DNA of 64,000 nucleotides from Gryllotalpicola daejeonensis (GCF_039538145.1 NZ_BAABBV010000002.1:248001-312000), one strand, 5' to 3'; numbered from the stretch's first letter, positions 33,153 through 42,256 are shown. Program-made: numbers and translations. The notes: generated from the letters alone by a model not told the origin.

Positions 33153-34658
33153 TTACTCCTCGATGGTGCTGATGGTGTCGATGACGTTCGCGTACGCGCC
33201 GGGGTTCCTCGCCTTGATCACGAGGGCCTGCACGATGCCGAAGATCGGGAAGGCGGCCATGACGGCGAGGAAGGCGATGGTCAGGGTGCCGAACACGGGG
33301 TTGCCCTTCGCATCGGCGTCGCCGATGAGCAGCGGGAAGTTCTGCGCGATGATCACGGCGACGGCGGCGAGGCCGAGCAGGCCGATGATCGGGGCGATCC
33401 AGGTCTTCCAGACGCCGGCCGAGATCTTCTTCGCGGCGAAGTAGGTGATGACCGCGAGGCAGGTGAGCCCCATCAGCACGACGATCGCGAAGGTCGAGAT
33501 GCCGCTGAACCAGGTGAACACCTGCAGCACCGGGTCGAGCTGGAACAGCGCGAAGGCGATGGTGAGCACGGCTGCCGTGATCGTCTGCACGATCGACGAG
33601 ACGTGCGGCGAGCGGTGGGTGCGGTGCACGCGGCCGATGGCGGTCGGCAGCACCGACGCGTTCGACATCGAGTGCTGATAGCGCGTGATCACGTTGTGGA
33701 ACGAGAGCACGCAGGCGAACATGCTCGTGATCATCAGCGTGTTGACGACCCAGCCGCCGACCGGGCCGAGGTAGCGGGCGGTGACGGTGCCGATGAACGC
33801 CGACGGGTCCTTCGCGAGCTCGGCCATCAGGTGGCTCGGGCCGATGCCCATGACCAGCGCCCACGAGGCGAAGGTGTAGAAGACCGCGATGACGATGAGG
33901 GCGACGTACGTCGCGCGCGGGATGGTCTTCTGCGGGTCCTTCGCCTCGTCGCGGTAGATCGCGGTCGACTCGAAGCCGATGAAGCCGGCGAGCGCGAACA
34001 TCAGGGCGAGCGCGGGGGCGCCGCTCAGCACATTGGTCGGCAGGAACGGCGCGGCGGAGAGGCCGTCTGCGCCACCGGTGGCGATGACGGCGCCGGCGAG
34101 CACCAGAACGACGCCGATCTCGCACACGAGGAAGACGCCGAGCACCTTCCCCGACAGCTCGATGTGGCGATAGCCGAGCAGACCGACGATCGCGACGACG
34201 GCCAGCGAATACAGCCACCACGGCAGCGTCGGGCCGCTGAGCGAGGCGACGTACCCGCTCAGCACCGCGCCGACGTAGCCGTACACCGCGATCTGCACCG
34301 TCGTGTAGGTGAGCATCGCGAGCCAGGCGGCGGCGAGTCCGAGCGGTCGGCCGAGGCCGTAGCCGACGTAGGTGAAGAACGCGCCGGGGCGGGGCACGTA
34401 GTTGCTCATGGTCGAGAGCCCGACGGCGAAGAACAGCAGGATCACGCCGCCGATGAGGAACATCGTCGGCGCGCCGATGCCGTCGCCGAGCAGTGCGCCG
34501 ACGGGGAAGCCGCCCCCGACGACGGTGAGCGGCGCCGCGGCCGCGATCACCATGAAGACGATGGAGCCGACGCCGAGCCGGCCTGAGAGCTTCCGAGCCG
34601 GCCGGTCGGTGAGCGCGGCCGGCGCTGCGGGAAGGGCGGTGGGATCCGCGGTGGTCAT
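33153..34658 (-). CDS. APC-family amino acid/amine permease
   Basis: 501 residues with 12 or more membrane helices. TM1 has the unwound G-x-G type region IAAAAPLTVVGGGFPVG, and SNYVPRPGAFFTYVGYGLGRP matches the conserved APC loop after TM2. GFIGFESTAIYRDEAKDPQKTIPRATY is the TM6-loop motif shared by ethanolamine and amine transporters. It is co-transcribed with the amine oxidase, so uptake of a primary amine substrate is likely. Divergent from a second APC permease. Confidence 0.93.
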   Translation of the reverse strand: MTTADPTALPAAPAALTDRPARKLSGRLGVGSIVFMVIAAAAPLTVVGGGFPVGALLGDGIGAPTMFLIGGVILLFFAVGLSTMSNYVPRPGAFFTYVGYGLGRPLGLAAAWLAMLTYTTVQIAVYGYVGAVLSGYVASLSGPTLPWWLYSLAVVAIVGLLGYRHIELSGKVLGVFLVCEIGVVLVLAGAVIATGGADGLSAAPFLPTNVLSGAPALALMFALAGFIGFESTAIYRDEAKDPQKTIPRATYVALIVIAVFYTFASWALVMGIGPSHLMAELAKDPSAFIGTVTARYLGPVGGWVVNTLMITSMFACVLSFHNVITRYQHSMSNASVLPTAIGRVHRTHRSPHVSSIVQTITAAVLTIAFALFQLDPVLQVFTWFSGISTFAIVVLMGLTCLAVITYFAAKKISAGVWKTWIAPIIGLLGLAAVAVIIAQNFPLLIGDADAKGNPVFGTLTIAFLAVMAAFPIFGIVQALVIKARNPGAYANVIDTISTIEE

Positions 34659-34826
34659 ACGAGCCTCCTCGTGTCGAGCTGCGCTGAGCTCTGGGGTGAT
34701 GACGCCATGCTCGACGTGGCCGGTTTCACCGGAATGACCCGGCCGTAACGCTCATCGCGTGCCGAATGAGACAGCGAGCGGATGCCTGGAAACGCGCTCG
34801 CAACACACGTCGGGCACCCTGGCGCC

Positions 34827-36326
34827 ATGACCGCAGAGAACCCGCCTGACCGGCTCGTCGCGCTCGGGCGGGCGATCGCGCGCCCTCCTGTGGTCGCGGG
34901 CGTCGAGCGGACCAGCCCGATGGCGGGGCTCGAGCGCCGCACCGTCGGCTTCGTCGACGTGCTCGCGCAGTCGATCGGAGCCGTCGCCCCCGCGGCGGGC
35001 ACCGCGACCGTGCCGGCGCTCATCGCGGTGCAGACCGGCTCCGGCGTGCTGATCGCCGTCGCGCTCGCGTGGCTGCTCGCGATCTGCGTCGGGGCCACCC
35101 TGAACCAGTTCGCGCTGCGCCTTGCGGCCCCGGGCTCGCTGTACACCTTCACGACGAAGGGCCTCGGCTCGGGCGCCGGCTTCGCGGCCGGCTCTGGGCT
35201 GCTCGTCGGCTACGGGTTCATCGCCATGTTCGGCGTGGTCGGCGCGGGCTACTTCCTGCAGAGCTTCCTCGGCGTGCTCACGGGACCGTGGGCCGCTGCC
35301 CCCTGGGTGACCGCGGCGCTGCTGGTCGGCGTCGGCGCCGTCTGCTTCGGGGTGCTGCGGCGAGGCATCCGCCTCTCTGCGCGCGTCACGCTCGTGATCG
35401 AGTTCGCGTCGCTGCTCGTGATCCTCACCCTGCTCGCCATCGTCCTCAGCCGGCTGTCCCCTGCGCAACTGGCTGCGCCGTTGACCGCTGCACCGCCCGC
35501 ATTCGGCGGCGTGATCGCAGGCACGGCGGTCGCTCTGACGGCGTTCGTCGGCTTCGAATCGGCCGCCTCGCTCGGCCGGGAGGCCGCGCGGCCGTTCCTC
35601 TCCGTGCCGCGCACGATCCGGTGGACGGTGCTCGGCGTCGGCGCCGTCTACCTGCTGTCGTCATACACGCAGCTCGCGGGCGCAGGCGCCTTCGGCATCG
35701 GGTTCGACGGCGGTCAGGCGGTCGCGCGGCTGGCGAGCGACACGGATGTCGCAGCCATCGGCACCGTGCTGGACCTCGGCCTCGCCGCATCGTTCACCGC
35801 GTGCGCCATCGCGTCGCTTACGGCGCTGTCGCGTGCGGTCTTCACGCTCGGCCGCGAAGGGGTGCTGCCCCGCGCGGTCGGCCGCGTCGAGCCGCTGCGC
35901 AAGACGCCGTATCGTGCACTCGCCCTCGTCGTGCCGGTGACCGTCGCGGTTCCGCTCGCGCTGCACCTCGCGGGCTGGTCACCGTGGCAGTCGCTCGAGT
36001 TCCTCATCGTGGTCTCGGCCGCCGGCTACCTGCTCGCGTACGTGCTGGCGACCGCGGCGCTGCCCGCGTTCCTGCGTCGGATCGGCGAGGCGAGTCGGCG
36101 CACGGACCTCGTCGCCTGCGTCGCGGCCGTCGGGCTGACCGCGGTGCTCGTCACCTATCTCGCGGTGTCGACGGCGAGCGAGCCGGTCGCCGTCGCCGTC
36201 GTGGGCGGCCTCGCGGTGCTCGCTGCGCTCGCGTACGTCTACCTGCGCCTCGCCCGCTCGCGCGCCCTGGCACGGGCCGGCATGTTCGACCACACCACCT
36301 CGTCCGACCTGCTGGGCGGCTCGTGA
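34827..36326 (+). CDS. Second APC-family permease
   Basis: 499 residues from ATG 34827; an in-frame ATG at 34782 is an alternative, and neither has a good ribosome site. Twelve or so membrane helices. The APC signatures AQSIGAVAPAAGTATVPALI and FVGFESAASLGREAARPFLSVPRTI are present. It is divergent from the amine permease/oxidase operon and overlaps the following IclR-like gene by four bases (GTGA). Probably part of the same amine-use module, but it could take up another amino acid. Confidence 0.9.
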   Translation: MTAENPPDRLVALGRAIARPPVVAGVERTSPMAGLERRTVGFVDVLAQSIGAVAPAAGTATVPALIAVQTGSGVLIAVALAWLLAICVGATLNQFALRLAAPGSLYTFTTKGLGSGAGFAAGSGLLVGYGFIAMFGVVGAGYFLQSFLGVLTGPWAAAPWVTAALLVGVGAVCFGVLRRGIRLSARVTLVIEFASLLVILTLLAIVLSRLSPAQLAAPLTAAPPAFGGVIAGTAVALTAFVGFESAASLGREAARPFLSVPRTIRWTVLGVGAVYLLSSYTQLAGAGAFGIGFDGGQAVARLASDTDVAAIGTVLDLGLAASFTACAIASLTALSRAVFTLGREGVLPRAVGRVEPLRKTPYRALALVVPVTVAVPLALHLAGWSPWQSLEFLIVVSAAGYLLAYVLATAALPAFLRRIGEASRRTDLVACVAAVGLTAVLVTYLAVSTASEPVAVAVVGGLAVLAALAYVYLRLARSRALARAGMFDHTTSSDLLGGS

Positions 36327-37042
36327 CGATGGCCGGGCAGGACGCCGGACTGACCGGGCGCCAGCCCGGCGCGGTGCACGGTGCCCTCGCGGTCCTCGAA
36401 GAAGTCGCCCGTGCCGGCCCCGGCGTCACCGCCCAGCAGGTGTCCGCCCACCTCGGCCTGCCGCGTGCCACGACCTATCGCCTGCTCAACCTGCTCGTGC
36501 AGGACGAGTACCTCGTGCGCCTGCCCGACCTCGCCGGCTTCGCCCTCGGCCACAAGGTCGCGCTGCTCGCCGGTCTCGCCGGCGTCTCGGGGCCGGCGCG
36601 CGCCTCCGACCAGGCGGCGGCTGCACACCCTGCCTCGGCGAGCGCCCCGGCCGAAGAGCCCCACGAGATCGTCGTCGAGCTGCGCGCCCGCATCCGCGGC
36701 GGGGTCCACCTCGCCTCGTTCCGCGACGGCGTGCTCGAGCTCGTCGATGTCGACCCCGACTTCCCGCTCTCCGACGAGCGCCGCCTGCTCAGCGACCTGT
36801 CATCGTCGGCCCTCGGGGCGCTGCTCATCGCCGAGCGCCGCCGTGATCCGAAGCCGTTCGCCGCGCGCGCCACCGATGCCGCCCCCGGCCGCGGATGCTT
36901 CGCCGCGGCACTCCGCGACCCGGCCGGCGCGCTCGTCGGCGGCATCGCCCTCGCGGTCCCCGCGCAGCGGCTCGCCGAGCCTGAGGCGCTGCTCGAACTC
37001 ATCGAGCCCGAGCGCCGCCGCCTCGAGGCCGTGCTGCGCTAA
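36323..37042 (+). CDS. IclR-like regulator of the amine cluster
   Basis: 239 residues from GTG 36323 (ATG 36329 possible). The N-terminal winged helix is IclR-like: AVHGALAVLEEVARAG, QQVSAHLGLPRATTYRLLNLLVQDEYLVR. The C-terminal part is shorter and less conserved than a standard IclR effector domain, with GGVHLASFRDGVLELVD and GALVGGIALAVPAQRL as the recognisable segments. The usual AYCTSGGKA pocket is replaced by LSSSALGALLIA. It is coupled to the APC permease and probably controls it and perhaps the divergent amine-oxidase operon. Confidence 0.82.
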   Translation: MTMAGQDAGLTGRQPGAVHGALAVLEEVARAGPGVTAQQVSAHLGLPRATTYRLLNLLVQDEYLVRLPDLAGFALGHKVALLAGLAGVSGPARASDQAAAAHPASASAPAEEPHEIVVELRARIRGGVHLASFRDGVLELVDVDPDFPLSDERRLLSDLSSSALGALLIAERRRDPKPFAARATDAAPGRGCFAAALRDPAGALVGGIALAVPAQRLAEPEALLELIEPERRRLEAVLR

Positions 37043-37068
37043 GCATCGGCGCCCCGCCGCGCGCCCTC

Positions 37069-37128
37069 TGTCGCTCGCGCGGACAACTGCGGGCAGTGCA
37101 GCACCCGCAATCGTCCGCCGCAGCGACA
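37069..37128. repeat. Intergenic palindrome family B, copy 2
   Basis: Arms TGTCGCTCGCGCGGACAACT then GCGGG (37069-37093) against 37104-37128; the same 3x3 mismatch as copy 1 plus two changes in the inner stem. It lies between the convergent IclR-like and nnrD genes. Confidence 0.82.
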
Positions 37129-37138
37129 ATGACGCGAG

Positions 37139-38002
37139 TCAGTCGGGGCTGCCGCCCGCGCGCATCTGCAGCAGCGCCGCGACGAGCCCCGGCAGCGCCC
37201 GCGCGATGTCGAGCGCCGCGATCGGGCCGCCGTTCGAGGCGCGCACCCCCGCCAGCCCGTGCAAGGCGGCGGCCGTGGCCGCGAGCTCCGCCAGCGCCTC
37301 GTGCCCGCGCTTCTCGATGTCGTCGGCATGGCCCGCGAGCAGCGCGCCGAGCACTCCCCCGAGCACGTCCCCGCTGCCCGCGGTCGCGAGCCACGGCGTG
37401 CCGAGCGACACCGAGATCGGCTCGCCGCCCGGCGAGGCCACGTGCGTCACGGACCCCTTCAGCAGCACGGTGGCGCCGAGTGTCTCGGCCGCACGAGACG
37501 CCGCGGCGGCGGCATCCGCACGTATCTCGTCGAGCGTGAGCGGGGATTTCGTGCGCTCCAGTGTGCGCTCCAGCTCGCGGAAATGCGGCACGATCACCGC
37601 GGGGCCGGCGGCAGCGTCGATGCGGTCGAGCGCACCTGCGTCGATCACGAGCGGCGCGCCGTCGCTGAGCGCGGCGCCGATGTGCGTGTTGTCGTCCATC
37701 GTGCGCTGCGCGGCGCCGGGGATGCCTGACCCGACCAGCCACGCCTGCACTCGCCCGACGCCCGTGACCACCTCTGGCCGCCTGCGCAGCACGAGCCCGG
37801 TCGGGGTAGGCGGCCCGACGTAGCGCACCATGCCGACTCCGGTGCGCACTGCGGCCTCGACGCCGAGCACGGCCGCGCCCGGGAACGCCTCAGAGCCGGT
37901 CGCGACACCGAGCACGCCGCGCGTGTACTTGTCGTCTCCGCTGACGGGTGCGCGCAGCATCCGTGCCGTGTCCTCCGGTGTCCACACCCGTTCGGCCGTC
38001 AT
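37139..38002 (-). CDS. nnrD: ADP-dependent NAD(P)H-hydrate dehydratase
   Basis: 287 residues, the length of a stand-alone CARKD/YjeF C-terminal domain without the epimerase domain. Ribokinase-like signatures DDKYTRGVLGVATGS and ATAGSGDVLGGVLGALLA, with the conserved catalytic Asp of GSGD, are present, as is the APLVIDAGALD strand. It repairs damaged (hydrated) NADH and NADPH. No epimerase (nnrE) is adjacent. Its ATG is 17 bases from the GTG of the divergent HAD gene. Confidence 0.93.
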   Translation of the reverse strand: MTAERVWTPEDTARMLRAPVSGDDKYTRGVLGVATGSEAFPGAAVLGVEAAVRTGVGMVRYVGPPTPTGLVLRRRPEVVTGVGRVQAWLVGSGIPGAAQRTMDDNTHIGAALSDGAPLVIDAGALDRIDAAAGPAVIVPHFRELERTLERTKSPLTLDEIRADAAAAASRAAETLGATVLLKGSVTHVASPGGEPISVSLGTPWLATAGSGDVLGGVLGALLAGHADDIEKRGHEALAELAATAAALHGLAGVRASNGGPIAALDIARALPGLVAALLQMRAGGSPD

Positions 38003-38019
38003 GTCACCACGATAGGTTC

Positions 38020-38667
38020 GTGAGCGTGAGCTCGCCCATCTCTCTTCCCGGCCGCACCGTCGTCTTCGACTACGGCGAGGTGATCTCGCTCACGCCGACC
38101 GACGCCGATCGGGCGGTGATCCTCGACCTCGCCGGGTTCGCCGAAGCGGATGCCGACGCCGACCGCTTCTGGCGCGCCTACTTCGCGCACCGCGACGGGC
38201 TCGACCAGGGCACCGCGCACGTCGCCGAGTACTGGCGCGCGATCGCCGCCGAGCTCGGGGTCACCTGGTCGGACGCCCGCATCCACGAGCTCTGGGCAGC
38301 CGACTTCCGGTCGTGGCTGTCGGTGAACCCCGGCACGGTCGAGGTGCTCGCCGACCTCAAGGCAGGCGGCACACCGCTCGCGCTGCTGTCGAACGCCGGC
38401 CCCGACTTCGGCTCGTACTTCCGGCACGGCCCGCTCTCGGACTGGTTCGACCGGTTCTACGTATCTGGCGAGCTGAAGCTGCTGAAGCCAGAGGCCGCCA
38501 TCTATCAGCACGTGCTCGACGACCTCGGAATCACCCCGGCCGAGATGGTGTTCATCGACAACAGGGCCGACAACGTCGCGGGCGCCGAGGCGCTCGGCAT
38601 CACGGCCCACGTGTTCACCGACGCCGACGCGTTGCGCGCGTTCCTCCTCACGCTTCACGCTGGGTGA
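38020..38667 (+). CDS. HAD-superfamily (IA) hydrolase
   Basis: 215 residues from GTG 38020 (GTG 38026 possible). HAD motif I VVFDYGEVISL has Asp as nucleophile but DYG in place of the usual DxD, as in the FDFGGVL group. Motif II is LLSNAG, motif III LKPEAAIYQHVL and motif IV FIDNRADNVAGAEALG. The helical cap is inserted after motif I. Substrate unknown; relatives are epoxide hydrolase-like, beta-phosphoglucomutase-like or dehalogenase-like. The stop codon lies in repeat E2. Confidence 0.9.
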   Translation: MSVSSPISLPGRTVVFDYGEVISLTPTDADRAVILDLAGFAEADADADRFWRAYFAHRDGLDQGTAHVAEYWRAIAAELGVTWSDARIHELWAADFRSWLSVNPGTVEVLADLKAGGTPLALLSNAGPDFGSYFRHGPLSDWFDRFYVSGELKLLKPEAAIYQHVLDDLGITPAEMVFIDNRADNVAGAEALGITAHVFTDADALRAFLLTLHAG

Positions 38668-38705
38668 GGAGCACGCGGAGCCTGCGAAGCGCGCGTCTCG
38701 AAATC
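38662..38705. repeat. Intergenic repeat family E, copy 2
   Basis: Reads GGGTGAGGAGCACGCGGAGC then CTGCGAAGCGCGCGTCTCGA then AATC. Its TGA is the stop codon of the HAD gene. It matches copy 1 closely in the GAGGAGC, GCGGAGCCTGCG and GCGCGTCTCGAAA blocks. It fills the gap before the old-yellow-enzyme gene. Confidence 0.7.
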
Positions 38706-38726
38706 AGCTCGACCCTGAAAGAACCC

Positions 38727-39809
38727 ATGCCCTCACAGCTCTTCACCCCGATCACCCTCGGCCCCGTCACGTTCGCGAATCGCGTGTTCATCGCACCGAT
38801 GTGCCAGTACTCGGTGGTGAAGCAGGACGGCGTGCCGACCGACTGGCACCTCGTGCACCTCGGCTCGCTCGCCGCGGGCGGCGCGTCGCTCGTGATCACC
38901 GAGGCCACCGCGGTGTCGCCCGAGGGGCGCATCTCGCCGCAGGACACCGGCATCTGGAACGACGAGCAGCAGGCCGCGTGGGCGCGCATCGTCTCGTTCA
39001 TCCACGAGCGCGGGGCGAAGGCCGGCATCCAGCTGCAGCACGCCGGGCGCAAGGCGTCGACCTATGCACCGTGGGGCTTCGAGGGCAAGCACGGCACAGT
39101 GCCCGGCGCCGAGGGCGGCTGGGCCGCGCTCGGACCGTCGGCCGTCGCCTACCCCGGCTACGACACCCCCCAGGCGCTCGACGCCGCCGGCATCGACAAG
39201 GTCGTCGCCGACTTCGCCGCGGCCGCCCGCCGCGCGCTCGACGCAGGGTTCGAGGTGCTCGAGCTGCACGCGGCGCACGGGTACCTGCTGCACCAGTTCC
39301 TCTCGCCCCTGTCGAACCGGCGCGACGACGAGTACGGCGGGTCGCTCGAGAACCGCGCGCGCCTGCTCATGCGCGTGCTCGACGCGGTGACGGATGCCGC
39401 GGCCGGCCGCGCCGCCGTGTTCGTTCGCTTTTCGGCCACCGACTGGGTCGACGGCGGCTGGAACGAGAACGACACCGCGACCGTCGCCCGCTGGGCGCAC
39501 GACGCCGGCGCCGACTTCTTCGATATCTCCACGGGCGGCAATGCCCACGCGGACATCCCGGTCGGGCCGGGCTATCAGGTGCGGTTCGCGCACTACGTCC
39601 GCTCGCTCGGCGAGGTGCCGGTGGGTGCGGTCGGCATCGTCACCGACGGCGCCCAGGCCGAGCAGATCGTGGCGAGCGGCCAGGCCGACGCCGTGCTCAT
39701 CGCCCGCGAGGCGCTGCGCGACCCGCACACCCCGCAGCGCTGGGCCCGCGAGCTCGGCGCGGACTCCCCCGACCTCTGGCAGCCGCAGTACATCCGTGCC
39801 CGCCGCTGA
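38727..39809 (+). CDS. NADH:flavin oxidoreductase, old yellow enzyme (YqjM-like)
   Basis: 360 residues, one FMN TIM barrel. ATG 38727 starts the conserved segment LFTPITLGPVTFANRVFIAP. The YqjM-type redox-tuning Cys is in APMCQYSV, substrate-binding His residues are in ELHAAHGYLLHQFLSPLSNRR, and the FMN-binding end is AVGIVTDG...DAVLIAREALRDP. Such enzymes reduce alpha,beta-unsaturated carbonyls and nitro compounds with NAD(P)H and are part of electrophile detoxification. No regulator is linked. Confidence 0.95.
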   Translation: MPSQLFTPITLGPVTFANRVFIAPMCQYSVVKQDGVPTDWHLVHLGSLAAGGASLVITEATAVSPEGRISPQDTGIWNDEQQAAWARIVSFIHERGAKAGIQLQHAGRKASTYAPWGFEGKHGTVPGAEGGWAALGPSAVAYPGYDTPQALDAAGIDKVVADFAAAARRALDAGFEVLELHAAHGYLLHQFLSPLSNRRDDEYGGSLENRARLLMRVLDAVTDAAAGRAAVFVRFSATDWVDGGWNENDTATVARWAHDAGADFFDISTGGNAHADIPVGPGYQVRFAHYVRSLGEVPVGAVGIVTDGAQAEQIVASGQADAVLIAREALRDPHTPQRWARELGADSPDLWQPQYIRARR

Positions 39810-39851
39810 CGCTCGCGTCGAGACGCGGACTTCGGCAGCTCCTCAGCGATC
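39810..39851. repeat. Intergenic repeat family E, copy 3 (diverged)
   Basis: On the minus strand GCTGAGGAGCTGCCGAAGTC then CGCGTCTCGACGCGAGCGT. It keeps the TGAGGAGC and GCGTCTCGA blocks of copies 1 and 2 but the middle has changed. It occupies the gap between the convergent old-yellow-enzyme and CNNM genes. Confidence 0.6.
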
Positions 39852-39861
39852 GGAGCAGTCG

Positions 39862-40899
39862 CTAGTCGCGACGCGTCGCGTCGTGCACCTCGCCGACGAG
39901 CTCCTCGAGGATGTCCTCGAGGAAGAGCACCCCTGTCGCAGCGCCTGAGGCATCGGTCGTGCGCGCGAGGTGCGTCGCCGAGCGGCGCAGCACGGCGAGC
40001 ACCGTCTCGATCTCGGCGTCCTCGTCCACATCCACGAGCGGCCGCACCGTCGCGGCGGGAATCGGCACGTCGAACGCATCGGTCTCGAGGGCGAGCACAT
40101 CTTTCAGGTGCACATAGCCCGCAGGCATCCCCCGCTCGTCCTCGATGACATAGCGGCTGAAGCCGTGCTTGGCGACCGCGCGCTCGACGTCGGCGGGCGT
40201 GGCAGAGCGCGGCAGCGTCTCGATGTCGGCGAGGGGCACGGTCACCTGGCGCGCGGTCTTCGCGCTGAACTCGAACGCGTTCGAGAGCGCGCCCGTCGAG
40301 TCCTGCAGCAGGCCCTCGCGCGTCGACTGCTGCACGATCGTCTCGACCTCTTCGAGCGTGAAGGTCGAGACGGCTTCGTCGCGCGGCGTCACGCCGAACA
40401 GCCGCACGACGCCGTTCGCCGCCCAGTTGAGCGCGTGCGTGATCGGCCCGAACACGCGGCCGACGGCGACGAGCGGCGGTGCGAGCAGCACGACCGCGCG
40501 GTCGGGGAACGAGAACGACAGGTTCTTCGGCACCATCTCACCGAGCACGACGTGCAGGAACGAGACGAGCACGAGCGTGATGACGAACGAGGTCACGTCG
40601 ATCACCGTGTCGGAGAGCCCGGTGAGCCCGAGCGGCCCGTGCAGCAGGTGGTGGATCGCCGGCTCGGACACGTTGAGGATCAGCAGCGAGCACACCGTGA
40701 TGCCGAGCTGTGTCGTGGCGAGCATGAGCGTCGCATGCTCCATCGCCCACAGCGCCGTCTTCGCGCTGCTCTTGCCCTGCTCGGCCGCCGGCTCGATCTG
40801 CGAGCGGCGTGCACTGATCACGGCGAACTCGGCGCCCACGAAGAACGCGTTGCCGAGAAGCAGCACGAACAGCCAGACGATGCCGGCCCAGTCAGGCAT
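39862..40899 (-). CDS. CNNM/HlyC-CorC-type membrane protein with CBS domains (copy 2)
   Basis: 345 residues from ATG 40899. Residues 1-190 are the DUF21/CNNM membrane domain (NAFFVGAEFAVISARRSQIE, LGITVCSLLILNVSEPAI, VVLGEMVPKNLSFSFPD), followed by a CBS-pair domain ending FLEDILEELVGEV. The C-terminal CorC_HlyC domain of the upstream paralogue is missing, so this is the short form. CNNM-type proteins take part in Mg2+ or other divalent-cation transport. The start overlaps the stop of the paralogue by eight bases; the two probably act together. Confidence 0.92.
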   Translation of the reverse strand: MPDWAGIVWLFVLLLGNAFFVGAEFAVISARRSQIEPAAEQGKSSAKTALWAMEHATLMLATTQLGITVCSLLILNVSEPAIHHLLHGPLGLTGLSDTVIDVTSFVITLVLVSFLHVVLGEMVPKNLSFSFPDRAVVLLAPPLVAVGRVFGPITHALNWAANGVVRLFGVTPRDEAVSTFTLEEVETIVQQSTREGLLQDSTGALSNAFEFSAKTARQVTVPLADIETLPRSATPADVERAVAKHGFSRYVIEDERGMPAGYVHLKDVLALETDAFDVPIPAATVRPLVDVDEDAEIETVLAVLRRSATHLARTTDASGAATGVLFLEDILEELVGEVHDATRRD

Positions 40900-42256
40900 C
40901 CGTCTCACCGCCCTGTACTGCACTGCGCACATCGTCACCGGCGAGGTCGAGGGATGCCTGCCCCAGCCGTGTGAACGCGATGCGGTCCACCCGACGGCCG
41001 TCGAGCCCGGTCACCCGCAGGGTGCCGCCCTCGACGGGAACCGTGTCGCCGAGCTCCGGCAGCCGGCCGAGCTGCGCCATCACGAAGCCGGCGATGGTCT
41101 CATAGCGCTCGTCCTCCGGGACCTCGACGCCCGCGCGGTCGAGCAGCTCGTCGGGGCGCAGCAGCCCGCTGAACTCGATCTCGCCGGTCGGCCCGGGCTC
41201 GAGCAGATCCACCTGGCCGGTGTCGTGCTCGTCGGCGACCTCGCCCACGAGCTCTTCGATCAGGTCCTCGAGCGTCGCCACGCCCGCCGTGCCGCCGTAC
41301 TCGTCGACAACGACGGACATCTGCAGGCTGCGTGCCCGCAGCTCGGCGAGCAGCGAGTCGAGGTGCATGGTCTCCGGCACGCGCAGCGCCTCGGTCTGCA
41401 GCGCGCTCACGGGCACCCGGCCGCGGCGCTCGCGCGGAACGGCGACGGCGTGCTTCACGTGCACGATTCCCGCGATGTCGTCGATGCCCTCGTCGATCAC
41501 AGGGAAGCGCGAGTAGCCGGTCTCCCGCGCGAGGGCGATGACGCGCTCTGCGGTGTCGTCGCGCTTCACCGTCTCGAGCTGAGGTCGCGGCGTCATGACG
41601 TCGCCCGCGACCCGGCTCGAGAACATCAGGGTGCGGTCGAGCAGGCTCGCGGTGTCCTGTTCGAGCACGCCCTGTTCCGCACTGCGGCGCACGAGGGAGC
41701 TGAGCTCCTCGGCGCTGCGGGCGCCGGAGAGCTCTTCCTTCGCCTCCACCCCGAACAGCGAAAGCACCGCGTTGGCGCTGCCGTTCAGCAGCGCGACACC
41801 GGGCCGGAAGACGCGGGTGAAGACCGTCTGAAACGGGATCACCACGCGCGCCGTGGCGACCGGCAGCGCGAGCGCGAAGCTCTTCGGCACCAGCTCGCCG
41901 AGGATCATCGACGCGAGCGTCGCCACGACGACCGCGACGATCGACGAGGTGACCGCGGCCGCGGCATCCGTCATTCTGAGCCCATCGAGGGCGGGCGCGA
42001 GCAGCCCGCTGATCGACGGCTCCAGCGTGAAGCCGGTGAGCAGCGTCGTGAGGGTGATGCCGAGCTGAGCGCTCGACAGGTGGGTCGAGGTATGCCTGAG
42101 CGCGTCGATCGTCATCGAGAGTCGGCTCTCGCCGCGCTCGCGACGGGCCTCGAGCTCCGCACGATCGAGGTTCACGAGCGCGAACTCGCTCGCGACGAAG
42201 AACCCCGTGCCGACGATCAACGCGAGGCCGATGAGCAGCAGCACCCAGTCAGGCAC
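40892..42256 (-). CDS. CNNM/HlyC-CorC-type membrane protein with CBS and CorC domains (copy 1)
   Basis: 454 residues, full length: DUF21 membrane domain (FFVASEFALVNLDRAELEARR, LGITLTTLLTGFTLEPSI, ILGELVPKSFALALP), a CBS pair (DVMTPRPQLETV, YSRFPVIDEGIDDIAGIVHVK, VVVDEYGGTAGVATLEDLIEELVG) and a C-terminal CorC_HlyC transporter-associated domain (FSGLLRPDELLD, TIAGFVMAQLGRLPELGD). Both it and the next gene begin MPDW, consistent with tandem duplication. Role in divalent-cation homeostasis is inferred from the family. The 324-base region upstream holds palindrome A2. Confidence 0.94.
   Translation of the reverse strand: MPDWVLLLIGLALIVGTGFFVASEFALVNLDRAELEARRERGESRLSMTIDALRHTSTHLSSAQLGITLTTLLTGFTLEPSISGLLAPALDGLRMTDAAAAVTSSIVAVVVATLASMILGELVPKSFALALPVATARVVIPFQTVFTRVFRPGVALLNGSANAVLSLFGVEAKEELSGARSAEELSSLVRRSAEQGVLEQDTASLLDRTLMFSSRVAGDVMTPRPQLETVKRDDTAERVIALARETGYSRFPVIDEGIDDIAGIVHVKHAVAVPRERRGRVPVSALQTEALRVPETMHLDSLLAELRARSLQMSVVVDEYGGTAGVATLEDLIEELVGEVADEHDTGQVDLLEPGPTGEIEFSGLLRPDELLDRAGVEVPEDERYETIAGFVMAQLGRLPELGDTVPVEGGTLRVTGLDGRRVDRIAFTRLGQASLDLAGDDVRSAVQGGETDA

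Noticed and set aside
33148..34221. Amine oxidase as a 1033-residue fusion with an upstream domain
   Set aside because: The frame stays open upstream of GTG 33147, but those codons lie inside the APC permease gene in another frame and show no homology. A ribosome site precedes GTG 33147.
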